Positions 45,342-57,623 of a DNA stretch of 64,000 bases are shown piece by piece. The DNA is from Gracilariopsis chorda (taxonomy: Eukaryota; Rhodophyta; Florideophyceae; Gracilariales; Gracilariaceae). The stretch lies in NCBI GenBank assembly GCA_003194525.1, contig NBIV01000038.1, positions 186,001 through 250,000 of the forward strand, written 5' to 3'. Each line of letters starts with the position of its first letter. Position 1 is the first letter of the stretch. The notes below the pieces were generated by a model. That model was not told the DNA's origin. It worked only from the letters and a program-made list of their open reading frames with translations, and searched no databases. Made by a program: the position numbers and the translations under genes.

Positions 45342-46007
45342 CTAAACTATCCCGCACATCGTCAAGTAACTTGCTCTCTTCTTCAGACTTGGAGAGCTTC
45401 TTGTAGGTAGTTGCACTTTGGGATTTTGGAGGTCCACTTGTGCTTGCATGATACCCTGAAACTTGTTCACTTCCTTTGGAATGTCGTCAAAGCTTTGCCG
45501 TAGATCACTACTTTTCCGCTTTTTGCTGCCCTGCTTTCGAACTTCAACTCCATATTCACCGTCATCCAGTTCAACTTGAACGTGTCCTCCTTCTTCAATT
45601 TCAATTAATTTGGAGGACACTTCAACCAGCTCCACATCAAGATTTTTACTGAATATCCTGCATACCACAAACAAAACAAGACCACGCTTCGAGTTTATAT
45701 TGAACTCACCAGCTATAGTATATCCCAGAAACGTAGATATGCGGGATTGGTCGTTTTGTCCGGAAGCGGACTATTTGTTATAGAATTTCGTGAACAACTT
45801 CTTAGCCTGGTAAAAATAATTCTTAAACGATGTTGGGCTCCGATATAGTACTGGCCGTTTACTAGGTTCAATATCATCCATTTGTCTCTTGAAGTTTCCA
45901 TTCGAGTCGAACGCGCTGTCATTGAAATGATTCTCAGTTATACACCAAAACGATTCTCGAGCTCCACGTGCATCCACTTCTTCCCGCCTCAGTTCAGCTC
46001 CTGCCAC
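45342..46007 (-). pseudogene. Possible Myb/SANT-like protein relic
   Basis: The minus-strand frame 46007-45771 has ESFWCITENHFND and RSPTSFKNYFYQ followed by KKLFTKFYN, a spacing like the trihelix or Myb-like DNA-binding domains carried by Harbinger-type transposons and some plant-like transcription factors. A second frame (45674-45342) is charged and Gln/Lys-rich, as in the C-termini of such proteins. Frames are broken between them. The assignment is by pattern only. Confidence 0.35.
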
Positions 46008-47469
46008 TTTGTATAGTGCCTTTCGACAGTGCTGGTCGTCACTGAAGCGACACCACCAGCCTCACAAATTCATTCAAGGTAAAATTATTGGGCTGCTGTA
46101 CAACCTCCTCTTTTCCCTCCTTCTGTTTCCCATGCTTCCTCGGACGCTTCAAACGTGTGATCCAACATGGGAGCGCATCTCTTTGAGCCGGAAACAACTG
46201 TGTGATGATGGTGGCAAAGTCAGAAGAATTTCCCAGGTAAACAAATTCTCCATGGATATTTCTTCCCAGTTATCAAATTCCGCCAACCGACTATTTGTAG
46301 AAATGAAGTTGGATAGAGAAATTTCTTTGCGATAGGATATGTAGACGTGAGTCAAATTCTTGATAGAACTCGCTCTCTTATTCAATTACGTACCTTGAGT
46401 TTCCATGGAAGATTGATTCCATGTATCTCTTTGACTGTCTACCAAGATAAGTAAGAGGAGAGAAGGGTTAATCGATCCCAATCTTAAAATTTTAGACCCT
46501 AAAAATGAACCAGCTGCGACAACCATTGCTTTGAATCGAAGTCTAACGATTTCGCACTGCCTTCATTCGAAGGCTGTGTACGGGCCACGAGATGAAGCGC
46601 TCGTTGTTTGGAACGTCTTTATATGCTGATAGTGTGCTTTACAGGACTGCGGTGGACATGAGGTTGCGATAGGGTGTTTGTTTTGACGGATATGTTAGAG
46701 ATCGGAATGACAAACGAAATTGCTGATGTGGGTCTATCAATAATATGTGACTGCGATGCGTCTTGTCGAACATGCTGTATCTCAACAATAGCTCGGTCTA
46801 GTGGCCGTGTTAGGACTTGAGGCGGTTCTGGGACACGGCTGGGATTTTGCTGAGCCATATTCACGTAGCAAAGATAAGGCAAACAGAAGAGCGCAGGGGA
46901 ACGCACAATGCAGTTCCGCCACCTGGTTATAGATTGAGTAAGCTTACTTTTCTTGTTGCGCAGCAACGAGCTCTCCGCTCTCGATAATATGCTCATCTGG
47001 CTATGTGGTTCGGGGAAGTGTTGTGGGTCTTCAAATCATCCAGAACATCGCATTTTTATTACAGTGTGAGCTTCTCTGGGGTATTTAAGAGAAGAATTGA
47101 CAAAACGCCAACAACTTTTTTTGACCAGTAATATGCTGCCGCATGCCGTTCATGGTAGAACTACCGTGAATTCACATTTGTTCAGAATGGCTCTCATCTG
47201 CAATCCAGTGTGTATTTTTTAATAAAATGATCTACTCTGTTCTTATCAACAGTGTACACTTCATTGTAAGAGTAGATTGCTACAGTAGTTTTTTCACTGT
47301 CTGCTCGTACTACCGGTGTGTAATGGTGTGAGAACACGTACAAGTCCGTCACGAAGAACGGAGGATTGACGTACTGCTTTGTGCTGAAAATACCTCTACT
47401 GACAGAGTTTAGTATCCCGAACGGTCGCGTAGTATCCCTACTTAAGTAAACCCAAATTGTGAGGATAAA
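46008..47469. other. Region without a supported gene
   Basis: Short frames on both strands (for example 46996-46619 minus, Pro/Ser-rich) show no family resemblance and no promoter in a suitable place. Confidence 0.35.
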
Positions 47470-47690
47470 GCTTCGCTCACCGGCCTTGTCAGACGGTGAG
47501 GAAGAAGGAGATGGAGTGGACCATCTCACCATCCTTGGGGATGGTGAGAAAGCGTCCTGCCTTCTCACCATCCCCGAGGACGGTGTGATGTCTGCTTACA
47601 ATGCCGCATTCATGCGAGCATGTTAGGACTCTAACCACCGAGAAAGACGACTAGCGTCTTTCTCTCTGAGTATAAAAGGAGGGAACAGAG
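47470..47690 (+). promoter_or_regulatory. Promoter with repeated hairpins, probable retroelement LTR part
   Basis: Three inverted repeats share the core CTCACC/GGTGAG: 47476-47500 (7-bp stem), 47525-47548 (perfect 10-bp stem CTCACCATCC with loop TTGG) and 47564-47588 (imperfect). A fourth, AGAAAGACG/CGTCTTTCT at 47641-47663, sits just before TATAAAAGG at 47671. A gag-like frame starts about 250 bp further on. The layout resembles the solo LTR at 34661-35722 (palindromes, TATA, then ATTATTATCATCAACTC-like sequence). Confidence 0.55.
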
Positions 47691-47887
47691 CTCGGCCTTT
47701 GCCTCTCGTCTTTTCCCCAACCCATTATTATCATCAACTCTACCTCTTTAAGCAAAGGAATCATGCTTTTTGGGCCGCCCCTAGCTACCACTACAGGCCG
47801 CCCCTTTTTTTTAAACGTATCATTTCACGACACAAATCCCCTTGAAGCCCTAGACAGGCTCCCAGCAGATTCCTGTGCTGACTGTGT

Positions 47888-48628
47888 TTGCTCGTGATAG
47901 ACGGTCCCCTACACTGCGCTACCATGAACTTCTCACATTTAACAGAAGCTCATGCCACAGTTATGGGCCCATGGGACGACCTCTCCCCGAGTAACATACT
48001 CACTCATCCGAGGCTTCGCATTGATACAGATAAGCTTCTATGGACAGAAGCCGTAAACGAATGGGCAGAAAACCTGAAAGCATGTGCATCAGGTGGAGAC
48101 AATAGAGCTAAAGGAGCTGCAGCTACTCTACGTATGACTCTATATCGCTCTCTAGAATTCTCAAAGAAAGATATCGTGAAGAAAGGAGTCAGAAACGGTG
48201 AGATTATTCTCAATCCTAAGAATGAAGTAGGTGATATACACCAAGTAAAAGTTTTCAAGAAGATCTTTGATCTTGTAGCAACGGATTCTACAGTCGATTT
48301 TCTACGCCGAATTATCCGTCTATATAAAAACATCAACTTCTGTAAGCACAAGAAGACCGAGTCGTTTGGAGACTATATTGAACTATTCGCCGGACCGGCC
48401 TTCTCATACCTTAATCTCACCAATGCGGATCAAAATTGGAGCGAAAGCCAGACTTTTGAGATCGTTTTAGTCCTCAACGCAAACATGTCAGGTCAGATGT
48501 TATGCAATATGATAGGCAACCTAGTAGCATCCTCTAAAACCCAAATTAGTGATATTATTCGTACACGGCAAATCTTTTTCAAAAGGGTGCACATGATCAC
48601 GACGGTACTTGGATGGTTATCACCTTGA
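47888..48628 (+). pseudogene. Gag-like ORF of a further retroelement
   Basis: A 246-codon frame opens at 47888; the better start is ATG 47924 (MNFSHLTEAH). It has a conserved Trp pair (KLLWTEAVNEWAENLK) followed by helical blocks and GDYIELFAGPAFSYLNL, the pattern of copia-type or related Gag proteins. The next 500 bp are basic and broken. Later fragments of the same element are at 49157-49780. It would form the particle core. The family assignment is tentative. Confidence 0.5.
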
Positions 48629-49156
48629 AAGCTTGGAAATAAGCAGAACACTCATTATGCGAAGTCATGCATGGCTGCGCTCGCTGCAGCTATCAAGGAG
48701 CAAAAACTACGATTAGGATGAAAGCAGTACCAAGAATGGATTAGAAGATGCAATCCACGCCTTAGAAGACGCAGAAATATAGGAGAAAGACCTACAGAAT
48801 TCCATTTCGGATGATAAGAAACCGACGCTCTCAATGAAGTCTTTCTTGAACAGCATTAGGTTTGGAAAGAGAATGAAAAGACGCAAACGCATACTTCGAG
48901 AAGAACCCACTGAGTTCAGAGCTCCAGATGAAAGCAATGGCGACAACTTAGAATCTCGTAGGACTGGCAAAGCCAATGTACCGAAAGCAGAGGGGAGCGA
49001 TAAACCCAACATGAAGTACAAGAAGGCTCGATCCGAGGAACGCTGTAGTAGAAAGTATGTCCGGAAACCAATTTTTCAATAAGGGATTCGGACAGAGATC
49101 CGAATCCCATACTGGATGAATGTAATCCATTTTCGTCAGAAGGCATCTCTTCGTTA

Positions 49157-49780
49157 ATGCAGTTATGTGGAATACTAAACATTCTCTTTGAGTCATATCG
49201 CCGAAGAGATAACTATCAACGTGGTTGGGGTCACGAATGTATGGGCGCAAAACCGATCGTAAGTTCTTGGACGCTTTGCTTGCAGGACCTGCATAATCAC
49301 CCTGTGGAGCTCGCTTTCGACTTATTTGATGAGGAGTCGCCTTTTGCCGTTGAGATGGATATTAGAAGATATAGTATCACGGAATATGTCACAAAGCCAG
49401 CTACATTAACGATAAAGCTGCCGACCGATACGGGATCGAAAGTAATGCAGTTATACGTCTCTGAGAAGCCAAAATACGACGCGAGAGCAAGAGTGGTAAT
49501 CGTGCCAGCCATAGGGGAATTGATGCCGATTACATTTGCAGAAACAATACCAAAAACTGTAGCGAAGTGGCTAAATCGCTTGACACATGCTCCAAAAAAC
49601 GAGATCTTGGACATTTGTCGAAGAGCTTGACACATGTCTCAGGATTTAGAACGACAGATAAGGCAACGAGCCTCAAACTGTGTGATATGTGCCGGATCAG
49701 GTCCCCAGTTACCTTCGAGGAAGATCTCTATAAGTCAGGTGAATCAGGCATTTAACGTCGAAATTCAGGTGGACTTCATG
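49157..49780 (+). pseudogene. Retroelement pol fragments (protease-like, integrase start)
   Basis: The frame 49157-49630 (157 codons) contains FDEESPFAVEMDIRR and LPTDTGSKVM and may cover a polyprotein segment before integrase, but I cannot assign it. Directly after it, another frame reads CVICAGSGPQLPSRKISIS and NQAFNVEIQVDFMF, which fits the zinc-binding CX2C and first catalytic Asp of a retroelement integrase. The remainder of the integrase is absent. Confidence 0.4.
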
Positions 49781-50069
49781 TTTTGCACAGAGCGATATTC
49801 TTCAAAATGAGATCAAGGCGTACATGAGAGTGAGAGTGGTGGGCGTGATTGAAGGTGCATAGAACCTCCTCGAGCTCAGTCATTTTCGTATCAATCCAAC
49901 TGTACAGGAACGTTACATACATCTATGTGAAGAGCGACAGGATTGGATTCGAAACAAAAGACTGCGTAGATGTCTAAATTCTACCCGCCTGGAACGATAG
50001 TTCAAACGCCACTTGTGGTACATGGATTTGTACTAAATAACATATCAAAAGCCTGTATTTGTATATGGC

Positions 50070-52130
50070 AAACTACCCCCGTCGGTACCAAAGTCTAAGT
50101 ATACTCGAGATGGAAGACGTCCACGAATCTACGTCGTGAAACGATCGGAAAAGGATCGAACGATTACTGTAATGAGATTTGCTTCTACTGAAAATCTCAA
50201 ACTTCTCGCTCTTCAACTATTGTTCATGAAATTCGTATTCAGCTCTTTCGATGATCCGAAAGGTGTTGGGACCGAATCCTACTGAACTTAGAGAGAAGCG
50301 ACAGTAGCCCCTGGACTATATATCAATGGTGAAGAATAGGAAACGGCCTTCAAAGAGGCAATAAGATACAGTTCTACTGCTGCTGAGCTACGTTAATTGG
50401 TGGTCACTTCCTTTTAGCAAGAAGAATATTCTAAAAATATGATTGGAAAGCACGAACGAGCTTTAAATACATAAAGAACTAAAAGAAAAAGAGCACATAG
50501 AATTGAAGAACTATTCCAAAGAATCATTGAGATATCGAACAAACATGGTGATCGGCTGATCAGAAGTGAGACATTCCTTCATCATACTGTACCACAACTT
50601 CATCTCAAAGAGAGCTAAATGCAATTATCAGAAAAAGGAGCTGAAGTACGTTGAAGCTCTTCTTCGAGGTCCAGTCGAAGGTTATAAGAGCGATATGATG
50701 ATCTGAAAGAAGGCCCGAAGCAAGTTCTTAACAAAATAATGAAAGAAATACAATACAGAGAGAGAAAGAAAGAGTCCAGCAGACTCAGCACACACGGAAG
50801 CGTTTTCTTATTACAAGGACGAGCGGGGACGGGGAAGACCGATCTCCTCTCTTTGGTCAGAGGTGTTGTTGAGCACGAAGGACTATTGGCGCACATGATA
50901 GGCACGAAAAGTACTGATGCTGCACTCTATGAAGGCAAAGGTACGTTGCAGAGTTTGCTTGGATAGGGAGTCGATGAAATAAAGATTTGCAAGTTAAAGA
51001 GCGTGAGAGGCTTTCCAAGTACGATCCACGATCAAAGAGAGCTAAAATAATCTGGAAGACTGTTTTGCTGGTAATTTATGACGCTTAAATGTGCCCTAAA
51101 ATGCTCTTTGAGATTATGAACACCGTACTGAAGGACTAAACGAACTGTACCAAAGATTTTGGAAGAATTATCATAGTTGTGGCTGGCAACTATACGCAAC
51201 TGCTTCCAGTGTTCCAAGAACGAGAACAGTATCCATAACGGATGGAACAATTCGTGTTACTCCAATATTTCTCCTACAGGTGCTTAGATGGTCCGTTTGC
51301 GAGCTTTAGGACACAAGGGTCAATATTCTCCGCTTACAGACCAGATTCGTCAACAAAATGGTTCAGTTTTTGCCAAACGTTTGCTTAGTCTTGGTCGTGG
51401 GACGTTTTCAGCTTCTGCAAGGCTTCCAATCATGTCTACATCCGATTTCAACGAAGCATACAAATTGCTGTAGAAATGGTTTACACCAAGGAGAAAGGAA
51501 GATGTCAAGCTCAATCGATTTATTGTTGCGCCAACAAATCAATTATTGGAGGAACATAACCAGAACGCATTGGAGTATTTCCCAGGAAGGATGTTTGACT
51601 TGAACTATGCAACGACTATGGGTCCCAACTAAGGGCCAACCAGTGAAAACTTTCACACAAATAGTATCATTGGACTTGAAATGACGTATAATTATGATCC
51701 AACTAGAGTACCGCACCACCATTTGAAACTGAAGTTGGGTGTTCCTGTTATGGTGATTCGAAATGTACTTCATCCGCACTTGCTGAATAGAAAAGTTGCT
51801 ATCGTTACCAGCATTTCTCGCAGAGCGATTTGACTTTCGGGCATTGATAAACATGGGTAAATTCAGCAAAGCCTTTTAGTGTACCGTATTGGCATTGTTT
51901 TCGAGTTTACAGATGTGAAAATAAAAAGTCGACAGTTTCCCATCAGATTGGCATTTACAGCAAATGTGCATTAAGTGCGAGGACAAACGCTGAAGAAAAT
52001 GAGAATTGACTTCAAAAGAAACCTTTTTTGGCCGGTTCAGATCTATGCTGGACTTTGGCGTGTCAAAATATCTGATGATGTGTTACTGCTGCATAGTGAA
52101 GATGAGACGCCTTGAAATGCGCAGGCTTTC
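50070..52130 (+). pseudogene. Helitron-type PIF1-like helicase, degraded
   Basis: Following frames across stops gives, in order, RPRIYVVKR, LLALQLLFMKFVFSSFDD, APGLYINGEE, the Walker A motif GRAGTGKT (about 50,825), RIIIVVAGNYTQLLPVFQ, FAKRLLSLGRGT, NQLLEEHNQNALEYFPG, HHHLKLKLGVPVMVIRN, FPIRLAFTANVH and a last WRVKISDD. This is the PIF1 helicase order used by Helitron transposons for rolling-circle transposition, with part of the preceding Helitron-specific region. The Rep nuclease domain was not found. At least ten stops or shifts occur. Confidence 0.78.
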
Positions 52131-52262
52131 CATCTTATGCCGGTGAGCATCAAAAATACTGTTATAAAAGACTCTATAGACTTTTTAGAGGGGCGTCATT
52201 AGTTTGATATAGGTTTTTTAAGCGTAAACCAAACTTTGTGCAGATATCTTATGAAAACTTTT

Positions 52263-52320
52263 GGCCGCGGTGCGAAGTGCCTTCTGCGGCCGAAGGCCGC
52301 TTTTCCTTGTCTCTCACTAA
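52263..52320 (+). repeat. Candidate Helitron 3' end (hairpin and CTAA)
   Basis: GCGGCC-GAA-GGCCGC (52286-52300) is a perfect short hairpin. It is followed 17 bases later by CTAA (52317-52320), and the next base is T. Helitrons end in CTRR with a hairpin just before and insert between A and T. It lies 190 bp after the helicase relic on the same strand. The hairpin-end spacing is somewhat longer than usual, so this is a candidate only. Confidence 0.4.
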
Positions 52321-54064
52321 TAAATAGATGAAACATCATGGCCGACAATGTTTTGGAAAACACAAATCGCCACTTTTCTTTGGTTACAAACGCCAACTCC
52401 TCCCAACGTATTAGGTTACTTGGAAAATCTTAGAAACTTTCTTTTTCTCATTGAGAAGAACGGCGATTTTTATTTTTCGATTTTAGTGCCAATATTTTTG
52501 CAACTGCAGTACGGCGTAGAATGCTTGGAGTAGTAGTGGTTTGATTATTTTGGTTTTTGTTCAACTTTGAACTGCTAAAATCTTTACGTGGTCTAGGTTC
52601 AGGCTTATGATATAGTATACATTCTGACTATCTGATAGCAAGGCAGAACCCGCCATTGACAGCAAGAAGAAGCACTTTATGCTGCTCCTGGGGAGGATGG
52701 GTATTCAAAGATATTTGGTGATTGTAACTAACGATCGTCTTTCGTCCGGTCCTTGATGCTCGCGAGTCAGAAGTACAGATTCACGTGCATCAGAGACGAC
52801 GGAAAAGTTCCACTACGATCGCCACTGAAAAATTCTCAAATAAATATATTTCTTCGTGTCCTTGAAAATCCAGATTCACTCATTGGTCGAACAAGTCGAT
52901 CTGACAGCCAGACCGCACATGCAGGGCTGGTCTACCAAGGGTCACCAAATCCTCCAATGCCGTCAAAAACTACGTCACCTCTTGCAGTTTCGTTCTTTGC
53001 ATGGTCATAAAATTTCAAGTTTTGTGAACAATCAGATCAATTGTTTCAGCTATATACACTAAATAATTTTCGAAATGGGCACAAAAGTGTTTATTTCACA
53101 GTCCTAATCTGCAGAAGAGTAGTCTATTTGTTATCGAACCGCTTAGAATATCTGACCTTTTATTACACGGAATGTAATGAGACTGAACAAACGCTGAGCA
53201 ATGGGTGTACTGAAGACGTAACAAATACGTCACTAAGAGAACATTTCTGGAAACCCTAAAGGAAAAATATATTTTGGATAGTGAGTGAAGAGACGATCTT
53301 TAGAACTTTGAACTCTTTGATAGTTGTCTTGAGCCATTGTATTCATTTCTAAATGAGCCAAGCCAAGTACATCTATCAGGTGCTTTTCAGTCGCCTTTGT
53401 TTCACCATCTGTTGCTGAAAGTAACAATTTTACATTGCAGACTGTGCCGTCGCGAAGTACGCTTATAATGAAGTCTGACGGGCCATGTGATCTTACGAAT
53501 GTTAATGTTGTGCATTAAAAACGGTTACTGCCTGGTGGCAAAGATAGTGGAAAGTATCATCATCAGTGTGGGGTTTGAAACGTTTTATCGAAATCAACGC
53601 CAAAGCAGTACAGATTTTGTATACTCCGGGGCAAAGATAGTTCTTCTATGGCTGCCGCGACTCATATAAAATTCTATGAGTATAGCAGCTATACTATACT
53701 ATAGCTGTGTCCGTTTTCCAATTTTTCCGGGCCTCCTTGAGAAAAAATCAAGAATGTAGATCCAAATTCAGATGAATTTGTATCTCAATTTTTGATTTTT
53801 TTGGACTAAACGTCAAACACCTGGCGGCTTGCTGTCACATGAACAACTTACAGTTTTCCACAACAAAATTATGTTCGTATAATATGTTATGGAGTTCGAA
53901 AAACCAGTCAATTTTACTTTCTGTCCACAAGGAAGGACGTCTGGACAATTCCATACAGTACCCTTGGTAACTCTATTAACGGTATCCTTACCTGCGTCGT
54001 CCTTTCTCGATTGCACATGTTCCGCAATTCTAGTGGTGCTCACGTTGGTATGCTTTATTATGTT
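52321..54064. other. AT-rich region without supported genes
   Basis: Short frames only. Small palindromes occur (for example CAGCTATA/TATAGCTG near 53,690), but nothing assignable. Confidence 0.35.
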
Positions 54065-54425
54065 GTGCCTGTATGACATCTTTGTCATGATCGATCATCA
54101 CGAGTCAGCCTTATCGGCAGCATGGAACGAAAAGGGAGGTAGGCTCCAGTCTTCCTGATTACCGGAATTTGCTGTTTTGAGAAGGTATTGTCTGGTTATA
54201 ATATTATTATTTATTCATAACTCTGTAATCAGACAAATTAGTGGTAAAAGGTGTTGTCCGGTGATATCTTCATAATAATTGTATAACCCAGACAATACCT
54301 TTAACAGCAGATTCCGGTATTCAAGGAGAGTGGAACCTACGATTGCCTGCGTTCCATGCTGAACGTCGATAGGGCTGAAGTCCAAGGTTAGTGATGATCA
54401 ATCATGACTAACATATCGTACAGGG
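54065..54425. repeat. Imperfect palindrome of about 360 bp
   Basis: The two arms (about 54,065-54,205 and 54,275-54,425) match in inverted orientation. Clear blocks are GTCATGATCGATCATCAC (54085) with its complement at 54389-54406, CAGCATGGAACG with its complement, and the inner block TACCGGAATTTGCTG with its complement near 54,318. The inner 156 bp (54162-54317) begins CCGGAA, ends TTCCGG and is flanked by TA, as a small mariner-like MITE would be. Differences between arms in the outer part fall mainly at third codon positions of the frame LYDIFVMIDHH. Confidence 0.65.
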
Positions 54426-57400
54426 TATAACTGTTACAAATTAAGGGTGGAGTGGATTAGAACGTGTCCACTCCTGTTTGAATTTGATACCCCACCGGTC
54501 ACGTCCCTCAGGTAGAAATGGTTACTTTACGGAAAACAACTCATAGATATCTTCCATCTTCCCTAGCCATGTTCTATGTATCAGTAGATGTCACAACCAA
54601 CGAAAGAGAGAAAACAATCTGCCAACTCTTTAACACGAGTTCTGTACCTACTAGTTTAGAACGTTGCATTACTGAAACGCGTTTCGTCTGCCTGGTGTCC
54701 GTTTGCATAAAATGAAGTCCTACTACACGAGGATGGTCCCTTTAAACCCAGAACTTTTGAGTTGAATTCTGCTCGTCTCAGCCTTTGCCAAACCCCCAGT
54801 TCGCCTTTTCCCAACCAACCTCTAAACTTCAAACCTTACAAGAGAGCATATTCCACCAGTAACCCTTTACCAGTCGCTCCAGAAAAGGCATGACAGTGCT
54901 GCACCTTACTTATTGGGCAGGATGAGTCCCCTCGACACGGGGGGGTTCGTATCAAACGGATTTGAAGTAGGATGATCAGGGTTTTAAACAAATTAATCAA
55001 TGCCCGTCCCAGGTATGATATCTACCTCTACTGTTCCTGAACCCTGCACTTTGCGTTTCGACGCATTGATGTTTCGTCCAGACATTCCAGATTCAAACAG
55101 ATTCAAGACGCTCAAACCTCGGCACTATATAACTTACTCCATTCACTTGCCCAGGACTGAGAGTTCTGCAGGTTCCGTTGGCAGACATGCTTTCTCTGAA
55201 TTGTCAAGCCCTGGAACGAACAGAAGTGAGAATGTTATCACCGTTCAAGATCAGGCCCATGTGTGTGTGTGGGATTAAATAGTAAGGGTTACCGATGGCA
55301 GGGTGAGCTCTTACCTCTTAAAGTACACGAGCTTGGTAGTCTCCGGCAGGTTGTTGGCATTCGGTGTCTTTAACATATGTGCGGACATGCAGGCGCGTAC
55401 TTCGGTCATCTGCAGCACCTGACAGCATTGAAAGACAAACAGCTTGCCTGAGCCGCAATTATGTCTTGCGAGCTGTGAGCTTGCGAGCTGTGGGCTGCGA
55501 AGGACTCTCACCTACTTCTAAGGTCTCCATTGTTGGAAGTCTAGTGTCTATCCGACCGCTGACCTCATATGAGGTCAAAACAATCAACTTAACCTTTAAT
55601 TTTAGCTATTTTGATCGGATTTTTTTCGCCGTTTGTAGTCTGTATAAGTTATGCAACTTGTTTTTGTATTGCAAAAATTCTGAGCTTCTGTTGTTTATGC
55701 TAGGTGAGAAGCCGAAACATAAGACAAGCAGATGGTTTAATAGAGATGTGCTCGTAAAATGTGTCTAATTTACTACAAAGCTTTAGAAAACCGGCTTTTT
55801 TGATATCAAAAACGTACTTTTGATTCAAAAACACCGTTTTTGACGCGTTTATGAAAGGTTCGAAACCTTCAAAAAATAATCATTTGGCAACATTTCATCC
55901 GGGCGGATAGACACTAGGGTTGGGTATCTAATGGTTGTTGGAAGGTTGGTTCAATGAATGTAGAAAACAGCACCTATCGTGCTGGTTTCAAATGAGTGTA
56001 CGCTCTGTTTAAACATTTTCCGTAACTATATTGTTGTTCTAACCAATCACACACCGAACTATGAACCTTATTTATTTATGCTGTAACATTACCGCATTCT
56101 GAAAGTTGCAGCGCTCGTTTGTCTAGAATTCATAGGTTGGAGTGAGGCTGCCTCAAGTGCATTCCAGGCATATGACCGCTCCATGCACGCTATGCTTTGA
56201 GGCCAATCTTCGGCCAATCTTCGCGTATCGTAGACCTGCGCCTAAGCTTGTGCCTTTGACAGAACATGAGGATGAATTGTCAATCTCTAAATATCTGCCT
56301 TACTTCTTCCACGTGTTCTTGATATGCAGTAGGTCTCTAAAGCACTTCCAGGACACTTCGCAGAACACTGCTTTCTGACAGTCTTCTCGAGCTCATCTTC
56401 CTTGTTGGATTCTGTGGAGCTTTTCCCTTGAGTTCACTTCCCGTCTGAGAATCACAGCGCATCGAGAAGCTCTAAACATATTCTTAACACTCGTGTGGGC
56501 TTAACATTTCCTTGACTCGCAGTGCCCGCAGAAATGTTAGACCCCTGATGATCTACGAAGATTCGCGACAAACCTCGCAGGCTTTCCGGCGAGCTATGTT
56601 ACGAAGGGTGGGCTGCAAGCGGTTGCGATCACGTGATTTTGTTATTTCAATTTGAATTTTCAAATCACCAACAGTTATCATGTGGGCGCCAACTCCGCGT
56701 AAGTTTCACCATACCAGGGAAAGAGGTAACCCTTTACCTTGGTACCTTTGTACCAAGGGTACGTCCCAACCCATCAGCTGAAGCAAATCAGAGATTCCGT
56801 GTTGTTGTACATCGCATCAGAGATACCGGCGTAGTTGAGTTTCTACCTTCTCGTCCTTGACGCGAAGAAACTTGCCACACGCCGCGTGGCTCACCATTTT
56901 GAGCGATGGTTAAGGTATATGTCAGTGCTAATCTCACAAGCGTTTGGACAATAAGATCGACAGGGTCGCATTGGTAGGCCTTCTGATTTCCTTCTGTGGG
57001 TTCCCTCGTTTTCAACCAAGCCCCTGCACATTTGTCAGAATTAATGAAGACGTGAAATCCGCAGTCCGAAGGCCTTGTCTCACATGATTTCTCTCAAATC
57101 AAGTGACATATGTGTGCTGAACCAAGAAGTCTGGATATGTAACCTCGTCATACACTGGTAGCTTTGTATTTCTACCCGATGAGACTGTGAATACAGTTGT
57201 ATATACTCTTTAAGCTCAGCCAGGCTTAAAGTAATGTCCATGCCAAATTCGCGAGCCTAAACCAAGACGTTCGTAGAAAACGTAAGGGTGAGAAAGAAAA
57301 TTCTGGAGTGTGTTTAACATCATAATCAGATATCTTGACAACCTTTCTGTTCTAGGAGGTTCACCCGTGATAAGTTACAGACCGATCTCAGATTTCACCA

Positions 57401-57490
57401 GGCGTCAGCCGGCAGAACTTTCGAGAGGTACAACCTGAAACACTATGAGGAAAGAATCCATGTCTCCGGAGCTGTTGTCTGAGCTTGGTG
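54426..57490. other. Long region without a supported gene
   Basis: Frames at 55000-55278, 55364-55768 and 56142-56378 (plus) were read; I recognise none, and none has a TATA box at a fitting distance. Small structures are the palindrome TTTTTGATATCAAAAA near 55,797 and the hairpin ACCTTGGTAC/GTACCAAGG at 56736-56758. Confidence 0.4.
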
Positions 57491-57496
57491 AGGTGC

Positions 57497-57504
57497 TATA
57501 AAAG
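57497..57504 (+). promoter_or_regulatory. TATA box of the secreted peptide gene
   Basis: TATAAAAG lies 127 bp before the chosen ATG, predicting a start of transcription near 57,527-57,535. Confidence 0.65.
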
Positions 57505-57623
57505 AGAGAGGGTCGATCACGTTCTTTGATGTGTCTGCCTTCTATCCACATACCTTCAGTGCAGCTGCCTCCTTTTGCCGCTCTAAGCATCACTCATCCC
57601 TCTCTCATTTGTCTCACTGCACG

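Noticed and set aside
50739..50966. A short P-loop ORF as an independent ATPase gene
   Set aside because: The motifs on either side in other frames complete a PIF1/Helitron helicase, so it is one piece of a larger pseudogene.
55000..55768. Two unrecognised plus-strand frames of 92 and 134 codons as host genes
   Set aside because: Composition is not gene-like, no promoter lies at a fitting distance, and the second contains short GCGAGCTGTGRGCTT repeats. I cannot support them as genes.
57531..57623. A longer start for the secreted peptide
   Set aside because: The upstream 31 codons place Ser/His-rich sequence before an otherwise perfect signal peptide, and they overlap the expected transcription start.
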